DNA of 17,255 nucleotides from an uncultured Lachnospiraceae bacterium (GCA_910588565.1 CAJUPF010000064.1:1-17255), one strand, 5' to 3'. Shown: positions 1-7,744, counted from the first letter of the stretch. Translations and numbers: made by a program. The notes: generated by a model not told the origin, from the letters alone.

Positions 1-911
1 CTAACAACAGCAGCATCACCCGATCCCTCACTGAAAACCGTTTCGGAACCGGATACTCCCTGGCCCTCTGCCTCGAAGACACCATCGGAGATAACTTCGT
101 CACACAGGCCGAGGATATTTTAGTCCGCTCCCTGAACACCCTGTTCAAAGTCTCTCAAAATACCGCTTTTTTTATGCCTAAAATCTTTATCCGTGTACGC
201 CGGGCAGAACAAATGATAAACCTTACAAAACGCCTTGGAAATTCCGGAGAAATTCTGACAGGCTTTATTCTCCCCAAATTCGAGCCGGCAAACGCCGCCG
301 CATATATTGAAGCAGCTGAAAACATACAGCATACGGTTTCTCACAAATTATACATTATGCCCATTCTGGAAAGCCCTGCCATCATTGATTTAAGACATCG
401 CGCCAGGATTCTATATGAACTCAAAGACCGGCTGGCAGCAATCGAAGAATATGTACTGAACATCCGGGTCGGCGGCAATGATCTGTGCAATCAGTTCGGC
501 ATCCGCAGGCACAGCAATGAATCCATCCACAGTATCCGCCCGGTCGCAGATATTTTTTCAGATATCGTGACTGTTTTTGGCAGAGACTACGTCGTCTCAG
601 GCCCTGTGTGGGAATATTATAATGGAAAAAACTGGGCCGCCGGGCTGCGGCAGGAGCTGCAGGAAGACAGACTGTGCGGTTTTATCGGAAAAACCGCCAT
701 TCACCCAAATCAAATCCCGCTGATTAACCAGGCCTATGCCGTCACCCCGGAAGATTACAGGGACGCCCGGTCAATTTTAGACTGGTCCAAAGACTCCGCT
801 TCCCTCGTTGCTGGAAACGTGCAGAAAGAACGTATGAACGAGCAGAAAACCCATGCCCGTTGGGCGCAGAAAATTCTATATTTATCTGAAATCTATGGAA
901 TCCGCTCATAA
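1..911 (+). CDS. CitE-like C-C bond lyase of Ter-associated biosynthetic module (5' end outside window)
   Basis: The frame is open from base 3 with no stop, so the gene runs in from the left; the ATG at 174 is internal. About 302 residues are visible. The fold is the HpcH/HpaI aldolase/citrate-lyase-beta TIM barrel. Seen: ALCLEDTI near the start, the basic strand KIFIRVR, PILESP (Glu) and GGNDLCNQFG (Asp), which match the Mg-binding Glu and Asp positions of CitE-like enzymes, then GKTAIHPNQI near the C-terminus, as in CitE proteins. The stretch before 174 (GTGYSLALCLED) is homologous core sequence, which confirms the extension. Two PRTase-type genes of the known Ter-associated set lie next door, so this is probably the 'C-C_Bond_Lyase' of that set rather than a citrate lyase. 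Its substrate is unknown. It converges on the StiP-like gene with a 17-bp gap, and I see no terminator there. Confidence 0.8.
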   Translation, partial: NNSSITRSLTENRFGTGYSLALCLEDTIGDNFVTQAEDILVRSLNTLFKVSQNTAFFMPKIFIRVRRAEQMINLTKRLGNSGEILTGFILPKFEPANAAAYIEAAENIQHTVSHKLYIMPILESPAIIDLRHRARILYELKDRLAAIEEYVLNIRVGGNDLCNQFGIRRHSNESIHSIRPVADIFSDIVTVFGRDYVVSGPVWEYYNGKNWAAGLRQELQEDRLCGFIGKTAIHPNQIPLINQAYAVTPEDYRDARSILDWSKDSASLVAGNVQKERMNEQKTHARWAQKILYLSEIYGIRS

Positions 912-928
912 CTGTTTTCGCAGATTCC

Positions 929-1984
929 CTACGTATCAGACAGCTTCCGAATAATTCCGCAGGTCTTATAATGTTTCAGCGGATAATATTGAATCGGAAC
1001 CTGCTTTTCTTCGGCAAGCCGTCTGATATGCGCCAATGCCGGATCTTCCCTGCACGTTTCACCAATCAAAACCTTCCAGGGCACCCTCCGAAGCAGCACA
1101 CGGGTCGTTTCGCCGATTCCGGGCTTTATAAAATTAATATCTTCCACCCCAAACGCACCTGCAATCCGCGCCGCTTCTTCTGCCCCGCTGCCTTCTGCCC
1201 CTGTCTCCGCCGTTTCCGGCGGATTATCAAGTACAAATTTATCTTCAATCGCCCGGATAAACTGATAAGACAAGTCCTGCTCCTTTAACTCCTTATAATA
1301 TGCCGCGCCATGAAAATCCTCTTTTCCAATGATATCCTCCCGTAAAAACGTCCTGCTGATCAGCCCTGACACCGTGCAGTTTAAACAGGAGCTGGGGATC
1401 AGAATATCCTCATGCGTGCCGCATAAATCCGTCACATTTGCCGGATCTGCAAGAACTGCAATATCAGCGGATACCCCCGCAAACGCGGCAATATCGCCCC
1501 GCAGTTCTTTTAAAATCGCGCCTTTTCCAATCCATCCGTCCACAAACAGCAGCTGCTCTGGCGCATAACGCGCCAGCAGATACCGCATGGCATTCGCATC
1601 CATCCCTTTCCCCCGAATAATTGAAATCGCATAATGAGGCAAATCCTTCTGATACTTCTTCTGAATATAATGCTTTACCAAAATCCCAACCGGAATCCCT
1701 GCCCGCGCTAAAGACACAAGAACAGTTCCCGTTCCCTTCTGTTCCATAATTTTATCCGACAGCCTTCCCACTGCGCAGGCAACCGGTTCCGCAAATATCT
1801 TCAACGCCTCCTCGTATGCCTGCATATACGCAATCGTCGGAACATATTCGAGCGGAAGCATTTCACAGTAATGCCTTCCCGCCTGAATCCGCTTCTCCCG
1901 CTCCTCTGTTGGCAGCGGCTTCACCAGTCCTGTAATATCTTTTAACAGAAGGCAGACGTCTTCCTTCCGGTACGAACTTTCCAT
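929..1984 (-). CDS. StiP-like PRTase-fold protein with C-terminal PELOTA-type RNA-binding domain
   Basis: The 351-residue protein opens with SYRKEDVCLLLKDITG and the blocks EMLPLEY, VLVSLARAGIPVGIL, HYAISIIRGKG, LLFVDGWIGKGAI, IPSSCLNCTVSGLISRT and DFHGAAYYKEL. I recognise these as the family called 'cysteine protease StiP N-terminal domain' or PRTase-like, found in Ter-associated clusters. FVDGWIGKG (about 147-155) sits where a PRPP-type loop would be. An acidic Glu/Gly/Ala linker (about 258-275) leads to a C-terminal domain (about 278-348, with FIKPGIGETTRVLLRRVPWKVLI) that fits the PELOTA_1 RNA-binding fold. I chose the ATG at 1984, with GGAAGGA upstream; an in-frame TTG at 2005 overlaps that purine-rich stretch. 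The protease label is weakly founded. A role in making a nucleoside-like metabolite is inference from the cluster. Confidence 0.82.
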   Translation of the reverse strand: MESSYRKEDVCLLLKDITGLVKPLPTEEREKRIQAGRHYCEMLPLEYVPTIAYMQAYEEALKIFAEPVACAVGRLSDKIMEQKGTGTVLVSLARAGIPVGILVKHYIQKKYQKDLPHYAISIIRGKGMDANAMRYLLARYAPEQLLFVDGWIGKGAILKELRGDIAAFAGVSADIAVLADPANVTDLCGTHEDILIPSSCLNCTVSGLISRTFLREDIIGKEDFHGAAYYKELKEQDLSYQFIRAIEDKFVLDNPPETAETGAEGSGAEEAARIAGAFGVEDINFIKPGIGETTRVLLRRVPWKVLIGETCREDPALAHIRRLAEEKQVPIQYYPLKHYKTCGIIRKLSDT

Positions 1985-2063
1985 TCCTTCACTTTCCTTC
2001 CACAAATTCCAAATATCCGTGATTCCGCTCTGTCTGGCGTTTTGCAGCCGTTCTCCGGATGGT

Positions 2064-2143
2064 TCACACGCTGCGCAAAAATGCGTCGCGGTTGATTAAC
2101 GCCGCAGGCTGCCATACATTCCCAATCTTTGCATATCCGATAA
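2064..2143 (-). other. Coding-like tail beyond the PRTase/TRSP stop codon
   Basis: Directly after the stop of the PRTase/TRSP gene, the -1 frame stays open to a TGA at 2064-2066. It encodes a protein-like tail containing VIIGYAKIG, VWQPAALINRD and AFLRSV. Adding one G to the G5 run just before the stop would join both frames without a break. It may be the original C-terminus of the upstream gene after a one-base deletion, a sequencing error, or the remnant of a lost gene. A further 79 bp to the StiP start show no clear gene. Confidence 0.4.
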
Positions 2144-3244
2144 TCACCCCCAGCGAAAGAGCCAGATTCTGTTATTCCCGCAGGACTGCAATGCATGAAA
2201 CAGCGAATTTACCCCTGCGGTCTGTATCGAAGCAGCATCCGTAAGGATCAATACTCTGTCATATATTTTCAAATCATAAATAAATGTCCGTCTTCCTTCT
2301 TCATAAAAACTTGCTAATTCATACCGTCTGTGCAGCGGATACCCGTCTTCCTCACTTACCATAATCGGGCTCCGGGTCGTTGCATGGCACCTCACAGTAT
2401 TGCCCATGTGTTCTAACTGTGCCCCGACAAACATTGCCGGATACATAAATTCCTCCGTTCCAATTACCAGGATCTGTTCTTGCTTTTCCAGAAAAACATG
2501 CGTTTTTACCTGGTTCCACAACGTTTCACATGCCCTCTGGTAACCGCTTCCCGTCGTATATCTTCTGGCGTTGACATACCCTCCCAGCTGATAGCTCTCT
2601 ATCATTCCTGTCACAGTTTCCTGTTTTGGAATATACAGTCCTGTCCCATGAAACGATTCCGCAATGCTCCCATACCCCTGATGATTTGTCTTTACCAGAT
2701 ACTGCAGGCCAATGCCCTGTTCCGCACAGACTGCCAAAGCCGCCTGATCCATGCCATTCAGTAATGATGCGATGGAACACTGCGCCTTACCGGGATACTC
2801 CCGCTTTAGGATTTCGATAATCTGGAAAATCGTATTCCCGGTTGTCACTTCATCTTCCACAAAAACAATCCGATCCACCCGATCGATCAACGCTTCTATA
2901 TCATCCCTGACCAGCTTCTGCTCCGTCGCATGGCTGTGCGCCTCTGTAAAAAAGAGATACTCCACCCCTGGTATCTGTTCCCTTGTCGTCTGTATATAAA
3001 AGGAATCCAGCAAAACCGCAAGGTGTGCGCCAATAGCGGTTGCCGTTTCCGCAAACCCGATTAGCAGCAGCGACTCTGCCCTGTATGCCTCCTTCACCTT
3101 CCCGGCAAGCGCTTCAAACATCGCAAACGCCTGCTTTGGCGACACTGGAATATGCTTCCCCTGTAATCGATTGACCACCAGATAATTCCGTTTGCTGTTG
3201 TTTTCCCGTTTTGCAATCCTGACTAATTCTGTTTCTGTATACAT
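2144..3244 (-). CDS. PRTase_2 phosphoribosyltransferase with TRSP domain
   Basis: This 366-residue protein has two parts. The N-terminal half is a phosphoribosyltransferase fold: VNRLQGKHIP (25-34), the strand-turn LLIGFAETATAIG (60-72), and the PRPP-binding loop IVFVEDEVTTGNT (126-138), in which two acidic residues precede TTGNT. The C-terminal part (about 255-366) contains TTRSPI, EDGYPL, LASFYEEGRRTFIYDL and YDRVLILTDA, the hallmark blocks of the TRSP domain that accompanies PRTase_2 in Ter-associated clusters. It probably transfers or hydrolyses a phosphoribosyl group in making a nucleoside-like metabolite; the substrate is unknown. ATG at 3244 has AGGTGG about 11 bases upstream and lies 6 bp after the GGDEF stop, which suggests one transcript. 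The annotated C-terminus (RIWLFRWG) ends at a G5 run and may be frameshifted. Confidence 0.82.
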   Translation of the reverse strand: MYTETELVRIAKRENNSKRNYLVVNRLQGKHIPVSPKQAFAMFEALAGKVKEAYRAESLLLIGFAETATAIGAHLAVLLDSFYIQTTREQIPGVEYLFFTEAHSHATEQKLVRDDIEALIDRVDRIVFVEDEVTTGNTIFQIIEILKREYPGKAQCSIASLLNGMDQAALAVCAEQGIGLQYLVKTNHQGYGSIAESFHGTGLYIPKQETVTGMIESYQLGGYVNARRYTTGSGYQRACETLWNQVKTHVFLEKQEQILVIGTEEFMYPAMFVGAQLEHMGNTVRCHATTRSPIMVSEEDGYPLHRRYELASFYEEGRRTFIYDLKIYDRVLILTDAASIQTAGVNSLFHALQSCGNNRIWLFRWG

Positions 3245-3250
3245 AGTTTC

Positions 3251-4333
3251 TTATACCACCTGGTTCTTTCCGTTTTGTTTGCCGTCGTACAGCCGTTCGT
3301 CTGCTATTCTTACCACTTCGGAAAACTCCTCCGCTTCCTGATAAGACGCAACGCCAAGTGTCATTGTCACTTTAAAAAACTCGCCTTCTTCTGATTTCGT
3401 TTTCATTTTCCGGACATTCTCCAGGATTCTCTGCGCCGTGTATCTTGCGTCCTTTTTCGAGCATTTCGGAAGAAAAACCAAAAACTCTTCTCCGCCCCAG
3501 CGACAGACGGTGTCGCCATCCCGGACAGCGCTCTTAAACGCACCGGCAACCCCTTTGAGCACTTCATCCCCAATATTATGGCCATACGTATCATTGACTG
3601 CCTTGAAATCATCAATATCGCCCAAAATCAGGGAATAGCCTTCCATCAGAACTTCCGACTGGGAATACCGCTCCTGAACGCTCCAGCGGTTAGAAAGCCC
3701 GGTCAAAGCATCTGTCTTAGACAAGTTCTCCAGCCGCTTGTTCTGCTTCTCACGCAGATCTTCTAAAATCCGGATTTGATTGAGCAGAGTGCTGAAAAAT
3801 CCTACGATAAAAATCACTGCCACCACATAATTGATCGAAAAAATCACCCTGTCAATCATCGGATTCCCATAGGAATACACAGGCGCGATATAACTGCTGA
3901 TTACCTGCAGAATTACAAACGCCATCACAGAAAGCATCACATAAAGCATCGGATTCACCGCCTGCTTCCTGCTGTTAAAATTATACGCGGCATAATATCC
4001 AAGCGGCATCATCGCAATCAGATAGAGCCGGAACCCACTGTTTGTCCCTATCAGGAATACCGCAATTACAGCATGCAGCAAAATTGCCCCATAAGAAAGG
4101 TTAAAAATAAACAACAGGCTTTTCCGTTCATTCTGAAGCTGGCAATAGCAGTATACATACAACAGCACACAAACCAAATCCACGACTGCCATCGGAAAAA
4201 TCTGAAACCCAAGAAAAATAAACAGCAGAAACAGATGAAACCCTGCCAGAAATATCATCGCCAGCGACATCACCCGTTTCGTGGGAAGCGCATGTTCCGC
4301 CCGTATTGAAATATACTCCCAAAATTTCTTCAT
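3251..4333 (-). CDS. Membrane diguanylate cyclase (GGDEF)
   Basis: The 360-residue protein makes cyclic di-GMP from two GTP. About six hydrophobic helices (roughly residues 22-185) form a membrane sensor of no recognised ligand type. A short coiled stretch (186-204) leads to a complete GGDEF domain: TDALTGLSNR (207-216), the metal-binding DIDDFKAVNDTYGH (239-252), the signature WGGEEF (279-284), and VTMTLGVAS (322-330). An RxxD inhibitory site (R271-D274) lies five residues before GGEEF, so product inhibition is expected. The ATG at 4333 follows GGAG with about 7-base spacing; an in-frame TTG at 4345 lies within that Shine-Dalgarno sequence. It is the first gene of the - strand run into the PRTase/TRSP and StiP genes. 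Confidence 0.92.
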   Translation of the reverse strand: MKKFWEYISIRAEHALPTKRVMSLAMIFLAGFHLFLLFIFLGFQIFPMAVVDLVCVLLYVYCYCQLQNERKSLLFIFNLSYGAILLHAVIAVFLIGTNSGFRLYLIAMMPLGYYAAYNFNSRKQAVNPMLYVMLSVMAFVILQVISSYIAPVYSYGNPMIDRVIFSINYVVAVIFIVGFFSTLLNQIRILEDLREKQNKRLENLSKTDALTGLSNRWSVQERYSQSEVLMEGYSLILGDIDDFKAVNDTYGHNIGDEVLKGVAGAFKSAVRDGDTVCRWGGEEFLVFLPKCSKKDARYTAQRILENVRKMKTKSEEGEFFKVTMTLGVASYQEAEEFSEVVRIADERLYDGKQNGKNQVV

Positions 4334-4413
4334 ATAAATCTCCAATCTACATTTTCTTCATTTGACGCGCTTACTGCAGCCAAAAAGCAGTTTTTAAAAT
4401 TCTCCTCATAATT

Positions 4414-4442
4414 ATCATAACTCTATTTCCAGAAACTTGCAA
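4414..4442 (-). promoter_or_regulatory. Promoter for GGDEF-PRTase-StiP operon
   Basis: Reading the - strand, TTGCAA (4442-4437), a 17-base spacer and TATGAT (4419-4414) form a sigma-A-type promoter. It predicts a leader of about 75 bases before the GGDEF start at 4333. Confidence 0.5.
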
Positions 4443-4474
4443 GCAATCTGCCTGATGCGCTTTATTTCACCAAA

Positions 4475-4537
4475 CCGTATGTCTGTACTCCTTCAGTACC
4501 CGCCCGTTACAGAAGAATTGACATACTGGCTTTTTTT
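4475..4537 (+). other. Structured element with alternative hairpins and a T7 tail
   Basis: An outer stem pairs CC+GTATGTC (4475-4483) with GACATAC+GG (4520-4529, one bulged T), followed after one C by seven T (4531-4537). Inside it, two exclusive hairpins are possible: GTACT/AGTAC (4485-4489 with 4495-4499) or CTGTA/TACAG (4483-4487 with 4508-4512). It resembles a terminator or attenuator on the + strand, but no gene precedes it. Confidence 0.4.
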
Positions 4538-4684
4538 CCTGTTTGGCCCGTCCGGCGCAGACGCCGCCAATAGTTTCTTAATAGATCCTTTTCATATCAC
4601 ATTCCCCCCCCACTCCAAAATACTATCTTTATTATAGCAGTATCTGTTTTCCTGTACAAGTTTTTTGTCTCAGGCATTAAATGA

Positions 4685-4713
4685 TTGTTCTTTCGGAAAA
4701 AATGTGCTATACT
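4685..4713 (+). promoter_or_regulatory. Promoter of the lipoprotein-pilus operon
   Basis: TTGTTC (4685-4690), a 17-base spacer and TATACT (4708-4713) match a sigma-A promoter. Transcription would start near 4720, about 40 bases before the lipoprotein ATG. Confidence 0.6.
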
Positions 4714-4760
4714 TTAGTATCGATTGCCGCATTCAAGATTTTAAAAGGAGGATCTCCGAC

Positions 4761-5792
4761 ATGATACATAAACCTATATCATACGTCATATGTCTTTTGC
4801 TCCTGTCGGGCATTCTGATCTGCGGATGTTCGGAAAATGACAGTACATCCGGCAAAGAAACAATCGTCGAAAATGCCCGCGCCTCCCAGAAGAATGCCGC
4901 CCGGGGCAGCTCTTCCAAAAGCAAAACCACAACGGATAAGACCTCCGGGTCTAAATCATCCAAAAGCAAACCCGTACGTGACAACACGCCGCAGGTCAAA
5001 GTCCCGGAAGCGTCCGGCAGCGTCGTTTTGGGCAATGAATTTGCTTCTATTGACGCTTCCCATACAGAAGACGGTTATTTTATGTTAAAATATCTGGGCA
5101 GCAACCAGAAAGTAAAGATGCGTGTCACAGGCCCGGGCCAGTCAGAATACATCTATCTGCTCTCCGGCAAAGGCGAGTTTGAGACGTTTCCGCTTCCCTG
5201 CGGCAGCGGCAGCTATCAAATCGATGTCCTTGAAAACGTCGGCGGCGACATGTATGCCACTGTCTGCACGACAACCATTGACGTAACCATCAAAGACGAA
5301 TTCGGGCCGTTTCTTTATCCGAACCAGTACGTCAACTTCCTTCCGGAAAGCAAGACCGTAGCCAAAGGCAGCGAACTGGCAAAAGATATGACTTCCGACC
5401 TGGAAGTAATTGAAAGCGTATACCACTATGTTACGCAAAACATTACCTATGACAAATCCAAAGCCGAAAACGTTTCTTATGGATATCTGCCCGTCATAGA
5501 CGATACCCTGAAATCCGGAACGGGCATCTGTTTTGATTATGCGGCCGTGATGAGCGCTATGCTCCGTTCCCAGGGGATTCCGACCAAACTGGAGATCGGC
5601 TATTCCGGTGAAGCATACCACGCCTGGATCAGCGCGTATATCAAAGATGAAGGCTGGATTGACAAGATCATAGAATTCGACGGCAAATCCTGGACACTGA
5701 TGGATCCCACGCTTGCCTCGAACAACAACGCATCCGCCGTAGGGAAATACATTGGCGACGGTTCCAATTATACCGTAAAATTTTCCTACTAA
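4761..5792 (+). CDS. Lipoprotein with transglutaminase-like domain
   Basis: The 343-residue product begins with a lipoprotein signal peptide: a basic start, a hydrophobic core and ICG|C at Cys23. A Ser/Lys/Thr-rich linker (about 40-75) follows, then a beta-rich region (about 85-180) and a transglutaminase-like core. The core has the expected triad: Cys257 in GTGICFDYAAVMSAMLR, His287 in AYHAWI and Asp315 in LMDPT. Such surface proteins act as transglutaminases, proteases or peptide-binding proteins, and the substrate cannot be told. The ATG at 4761 has AGGAGG nine bases upstream; the frame opens earlier at 4665, but that part lacks a ribosome binding site and overlaps the promoter. The pilC-like gene follows after 34 bp with no terminator between, so the lipoprotein probably belongs to the pilus operon and acts on the envelope or the pilus. 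Confidence 0.85.
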   Translation: MIHKPISYVICLLLLSGILICGCSENDSTSGKETIVENARASQKNAARGSSSKSKTTTDKTSGSKSSKSKPVRDNTPQVKVPEASGSVVLGNEFASIDASHTEDGYFMLKYLGSNQKVKMRVTGPGQSEYIYLLSGKGEFETFPLPCGSGSYQIDVLENVGGDMYATVCTTTIDVTIKDEFGPFLYPNQYVNFLPESKTVAKGSELAKDMTSDLEVIESVYHYVTQNITYDKSKAENVSYGYLPVIDDTLKSGTGICFDYAAVMSAMLRSQGIPTKLEIGYSGEAYHAWISAYIKDEGWIDKIIEFDGKSWTLMDPTLASNNNASAVGKYIGDGSNYTVKFSY

Positions 5793-5826
5793 ATTTAAAA
5801 GTATAAAAGACTGGAAAGGAGACTTT

Positions 5827-6876
5827 ATGGGCAACAAAAATTTGACGCCTCTGTCAAACACCGAGGCAGCCGCTTTTTGCTCACAAATGGCAATTATTTT
5901 AAAATCAGGCATTTCTTCGATTGAAGGCGTATCAATTATGCTGGAAGATTCTAAAAATCCTGAGGAAAAAGAGCTGCTCTCACAAATTCATGAAACACTG
6001 ATGCAGACCGGTATTCTGTATGAATCCTTATCGGAGACCAAAGCATTTCCAGATTATCTGCTGCATATGGTCCAGATCGGTGAACAGACCGGTAAGTTAG
6101 ACGAAGTTATGGAATCCCTTGCCGATTATTATGAAAAAGAAGCCAATCTCGCGCAGACAGTGAAAAATGCCGTTACATATCCATTTATTATGATTATCAT
6201 GATGGTTCTAGTTATTGTCGTGCTGGTTACAAAGGTTATGCCTGTATTCAACCAGGTATTCCGGCAGCTTGGCAGTGAAATGACCGGATTCTCACGTGCA
6301 GTCTTAAATGCAGGCGAATTTATGAACCGTTACTCCATTATTTTTATCTGCATGTTTGCTGTGATCATACTGGGAATCCTCTATATCATGAAATCCGCCA
6401 AAGGACAGCGTATATTCCGCAGATTCCTGGATAAATTCACCAATACAAGGGCTCTTTCCGAAAAAATCGCTGCCTACCGCTTTTCTAACGGTATGGCGCT
6501 TACATTGAGCAGCGGCCTGACTCCGGAAGAATGCCTGAATCTTACAGTAGAACTGACCGAGCAGGGCGCGTTCCGGAACCGATTAGAGCAGTGCCGCGAG
6601 TCCGTATCCCAGGGCGAAGATCTCTGCGATACACTTTTACAGAACGCGATTTTTTCCGGCATCTATGCGCGTATGGCTGCTATTGGCTCCCGTACAGGTG
6701 TGCTCGATGAAGTTATGAAAAAAATTGCCCGTCAATACGAAGAGGATATTGATACCCGGATTGCGGGAATTATCGCAACTGTGGAACCGACACTGGTCAT
6801 TGTTCTCTCCGTTATCGTCGGAGTGATCTTATTATCCGTTATGCTTCCGCTGATCAGTATTATGGCAGGCTTGTAA
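5827..6876 (+). CDS. pilC: PilC/GspF-type inner-membrane platform protein
   Basis: The 349-residue protein is the usual platform protein of type IV pili and type II secretion, which couples the cytoplasmic ATPase to the pilin fibre. Two T2SSF repeats are visible, each with the same helical signature: IGEQTGKLDEVMESLADYY (about 84-102) and IGSRTGVLDEVMKKIARQY (about 286-304). Three membrane spans fall at about 119-140, 169-190 and 320-345, the last beginning with the typical VEPTLVIVLS. Length is slightly below that of proteobacterial PilC (about 400) because the N-terminal region is short, as is common in Firmicutes. Start ATG 5827 has GGAAAGGAG in place. Small pilin-like genes and pilT follow closely. 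Confidence 0.9.
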   Translation: MGNKNLTPLSNTEAAAFCSQMAIILKSGISSIEGVSIMLEDSKNPEEKELLSQIHETLMQTGILYESLSETKAFPDYLLHMVQIGEQTGKLDEVMESLADYYEKEANLAQTVKNAVTYPFIMIIMMVLVIVVLVTKVMPVFNQVFRQLGSEMTGFSRAVLNAGEFMNRYSIIFICMFAVIILGILYIMKSAKGQRIFRRFLDKFTNTRALSEKIAAYRFSNGMALTLSSGLTPEECLNLTVELTEQGAFRNRLEQCRESVSQGEDLCDTLLQNAIFSGIYARMAAIGSRTGVLDEVMKKIARQYEEDIDTRIAGIIATVEPTLVIVLSVIVGVILLSVMLPLISIMAGL

Positions 6877-6889
6877 GGGAGGCGCTTAT

Positions 6890-7240
6890 ATGAACCAGCG
6901 TTTTGTCATGGAAAAGAAACATTCCTATATCAGAAACTTACTGATTTCCCTGGCGGTTTTCGCGGCGGTTTTCCTTGTATTCTATTTTGCGGTATCCTCT
7001 GTTTCCGATCGAACCGGAGAAGAAGAACTGCAGACTTTGAAAACAGCAGTGACACGGGATATTACCCATTGCTATGCTGTAGAAGGAAGCTACCCGAAAA
7101 GCCTGGAATATCTGAAAGAAAATTATGGTCTGACCTACGATGAAGACAAATACTTTGTCGATTATCAGCCAATGGGCATGAATATTATGCCGGATGTCAC
7201 GATTATGAAACGGACGAATTCTAAGATTTCGTTAGAATAA
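6890..7240 (+). CDS. Pilin-like single-span protein
   Basis: The 116-residue protein has a basic N-terminus, one hydrophobic helix (about 17-38) and a short extracytoplasmic domain. The domain has the pattern LKTAVTRDITHCYAVEGSYPKSLEYLKENYGL; EGSYP followed by a short leucine-rich helix is typical of pseudopilins such as the GspG type. There is no Gly-Phe-xxx-Glu prepilin peptidase site before the helix, so processing by PilD is doubtful. The start ATG 6890 has GGGAGG upstream, and the gene begins 13 bp after pilC. Its role as an assembly component or minor pilin is inferred from fold and position. Confidence 0.65.
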   Translation: MNQRFVMEKKHSYIRNLLISLAVFAAVFLVFYFAVSSVSDRTGEEELQTLKTAVTRDITHCYAVEGSYPKSLEYLKENYGLTYDEDKYFVDYQPMGMNIMPDVTIMKRTNSKISLE

Positions 7241-7252
7241 GGAGGGATCTCA

Positions 7253-7744
7253 TTGAATATTAGTTCCCGTACGCAGCACAGACATGTAATAGATTTTATA
7301 TTTCCAATCGCGGTATTCTTTGTATTTGCAGCTTCTTCCCTTGCAGTTCTTATTTTGGCAGCCAATATTTACAGCTCCCAGACTGCAGAGGCAGACAATA
7401 ACTACGCAGCCCGCACTTCCCTTTCTTATATTAATGAGAAAATACGCCAAAATGACGCCGATGGCGGCATATCCCTGCAGACCATTGAAGGGCGGCCGTG
7501 CCTTACCTTAGAAAGCTTTCTCGGCGACGCGTCTTATATCACTTATATATATGAATATGACGGGATGTTAAAGGAGCTTTTTATCCGCAGCGGCATAGAT
7601 ATCTCCTTAAGCGCCGGAAAAGATATTATGGAAGTTTGGGATTTCTCCATATCAGAACCGGAAGACGGCCTGCTTTGCTTTACCTCCACAGATGCAAAAG
7701 GAAATGAGATAACGCTGATTACCTCGGAAAGGAGTACGCTATGA
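7253..7744 (+). CDS. Membrane-anchored pilus-operon protein, possibly DUF4860
   Basis: The 163-residue protein starts with TTG at 7253, supported by GGAGGG seven bases upstream; no ATG has a comparable site. A short basic N-terminus precedes one membrane helix (about 11-37), then an extracellular domain of about 120 residues rich in beta pattern, with YINEKIRQNDADGGI, YEYDGMLKELFIRSG and a C-terminal LITSERSTL. The layout resembles a minor pilin without a recognisable leader peptidase site. I recall DUF4860 proteins in this place in clostridial pilus loci, but cannot confirm the match. Its stop overlaps the next start (ATGA), which implies translational coupling. Confidence 0.6.
   Translation: MNISSRTQHRHVIDFIFPIAVFFVFAASSLAVLILAANIYSSQTAEADNNYAARTSLSYINEKIRQNDADGGISLQTIEGRPCLTLESFLGDASYITYIYEYDGMLKELFIRSGIDISLSAGKDIMEVWDFSISEPEDGLLCFTSTDAKGNEITLITSERSTL

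Larger units (their letters stand above)
4334..4684. other. Divergent intergenic region without a gene
   Basis: The region holds the - strand promoter (4414-4442), a hairpin with a T tract (4475-4537), a small GC-rich hairpin CGGCG-CAGA-CGCCG at 4553-4566, and a run of eight C (4604-4611) about 74 bp upstream of the pilus-operon -35 element. No reading frame here has a credible start with a ribosome binding site. I looked for the conserved cores of cyclic di-GMP riboswitches on both strands and did not find them. Confidence 0.5.

Noticed and set aside
174..911. Lyase starting at ATG 174
   Set aside because: The frame is open to the left edge and the residues before 174 belong to the conserved lyase core.
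1985..2005. TTG start at 2005 for the StiP-like gene
   Set aside because: It overlaps the purine-rich ribosome binding stretch of the ATG at 1984, where homologous sequence begins.
3776..4309. 177-residue + strand frame opposite the GGDEF gene
   Set aside because: His/Lys-rich, low-quality sequence antisense to a clear membrane protein; a shadow.
4437..4637. 66-residue + strand frame in the divergent region
   Set aside because: No ribosome binding site, and it runs through the hairpin and T tract; not protein-like.
4440..4760. Cyclic di-GMP riboswitch before the GGDEF or pilus operon
   Set aside because: Conserved cores of type I and type II were not found on either strand by eye, so only a generic structured element is reported.
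5142..5912. 256-residue - strand frame
   Set aside because: Antisense to the lipoprotein and the pilC start; the opposite frame has a signal peptide and catalytic triad.
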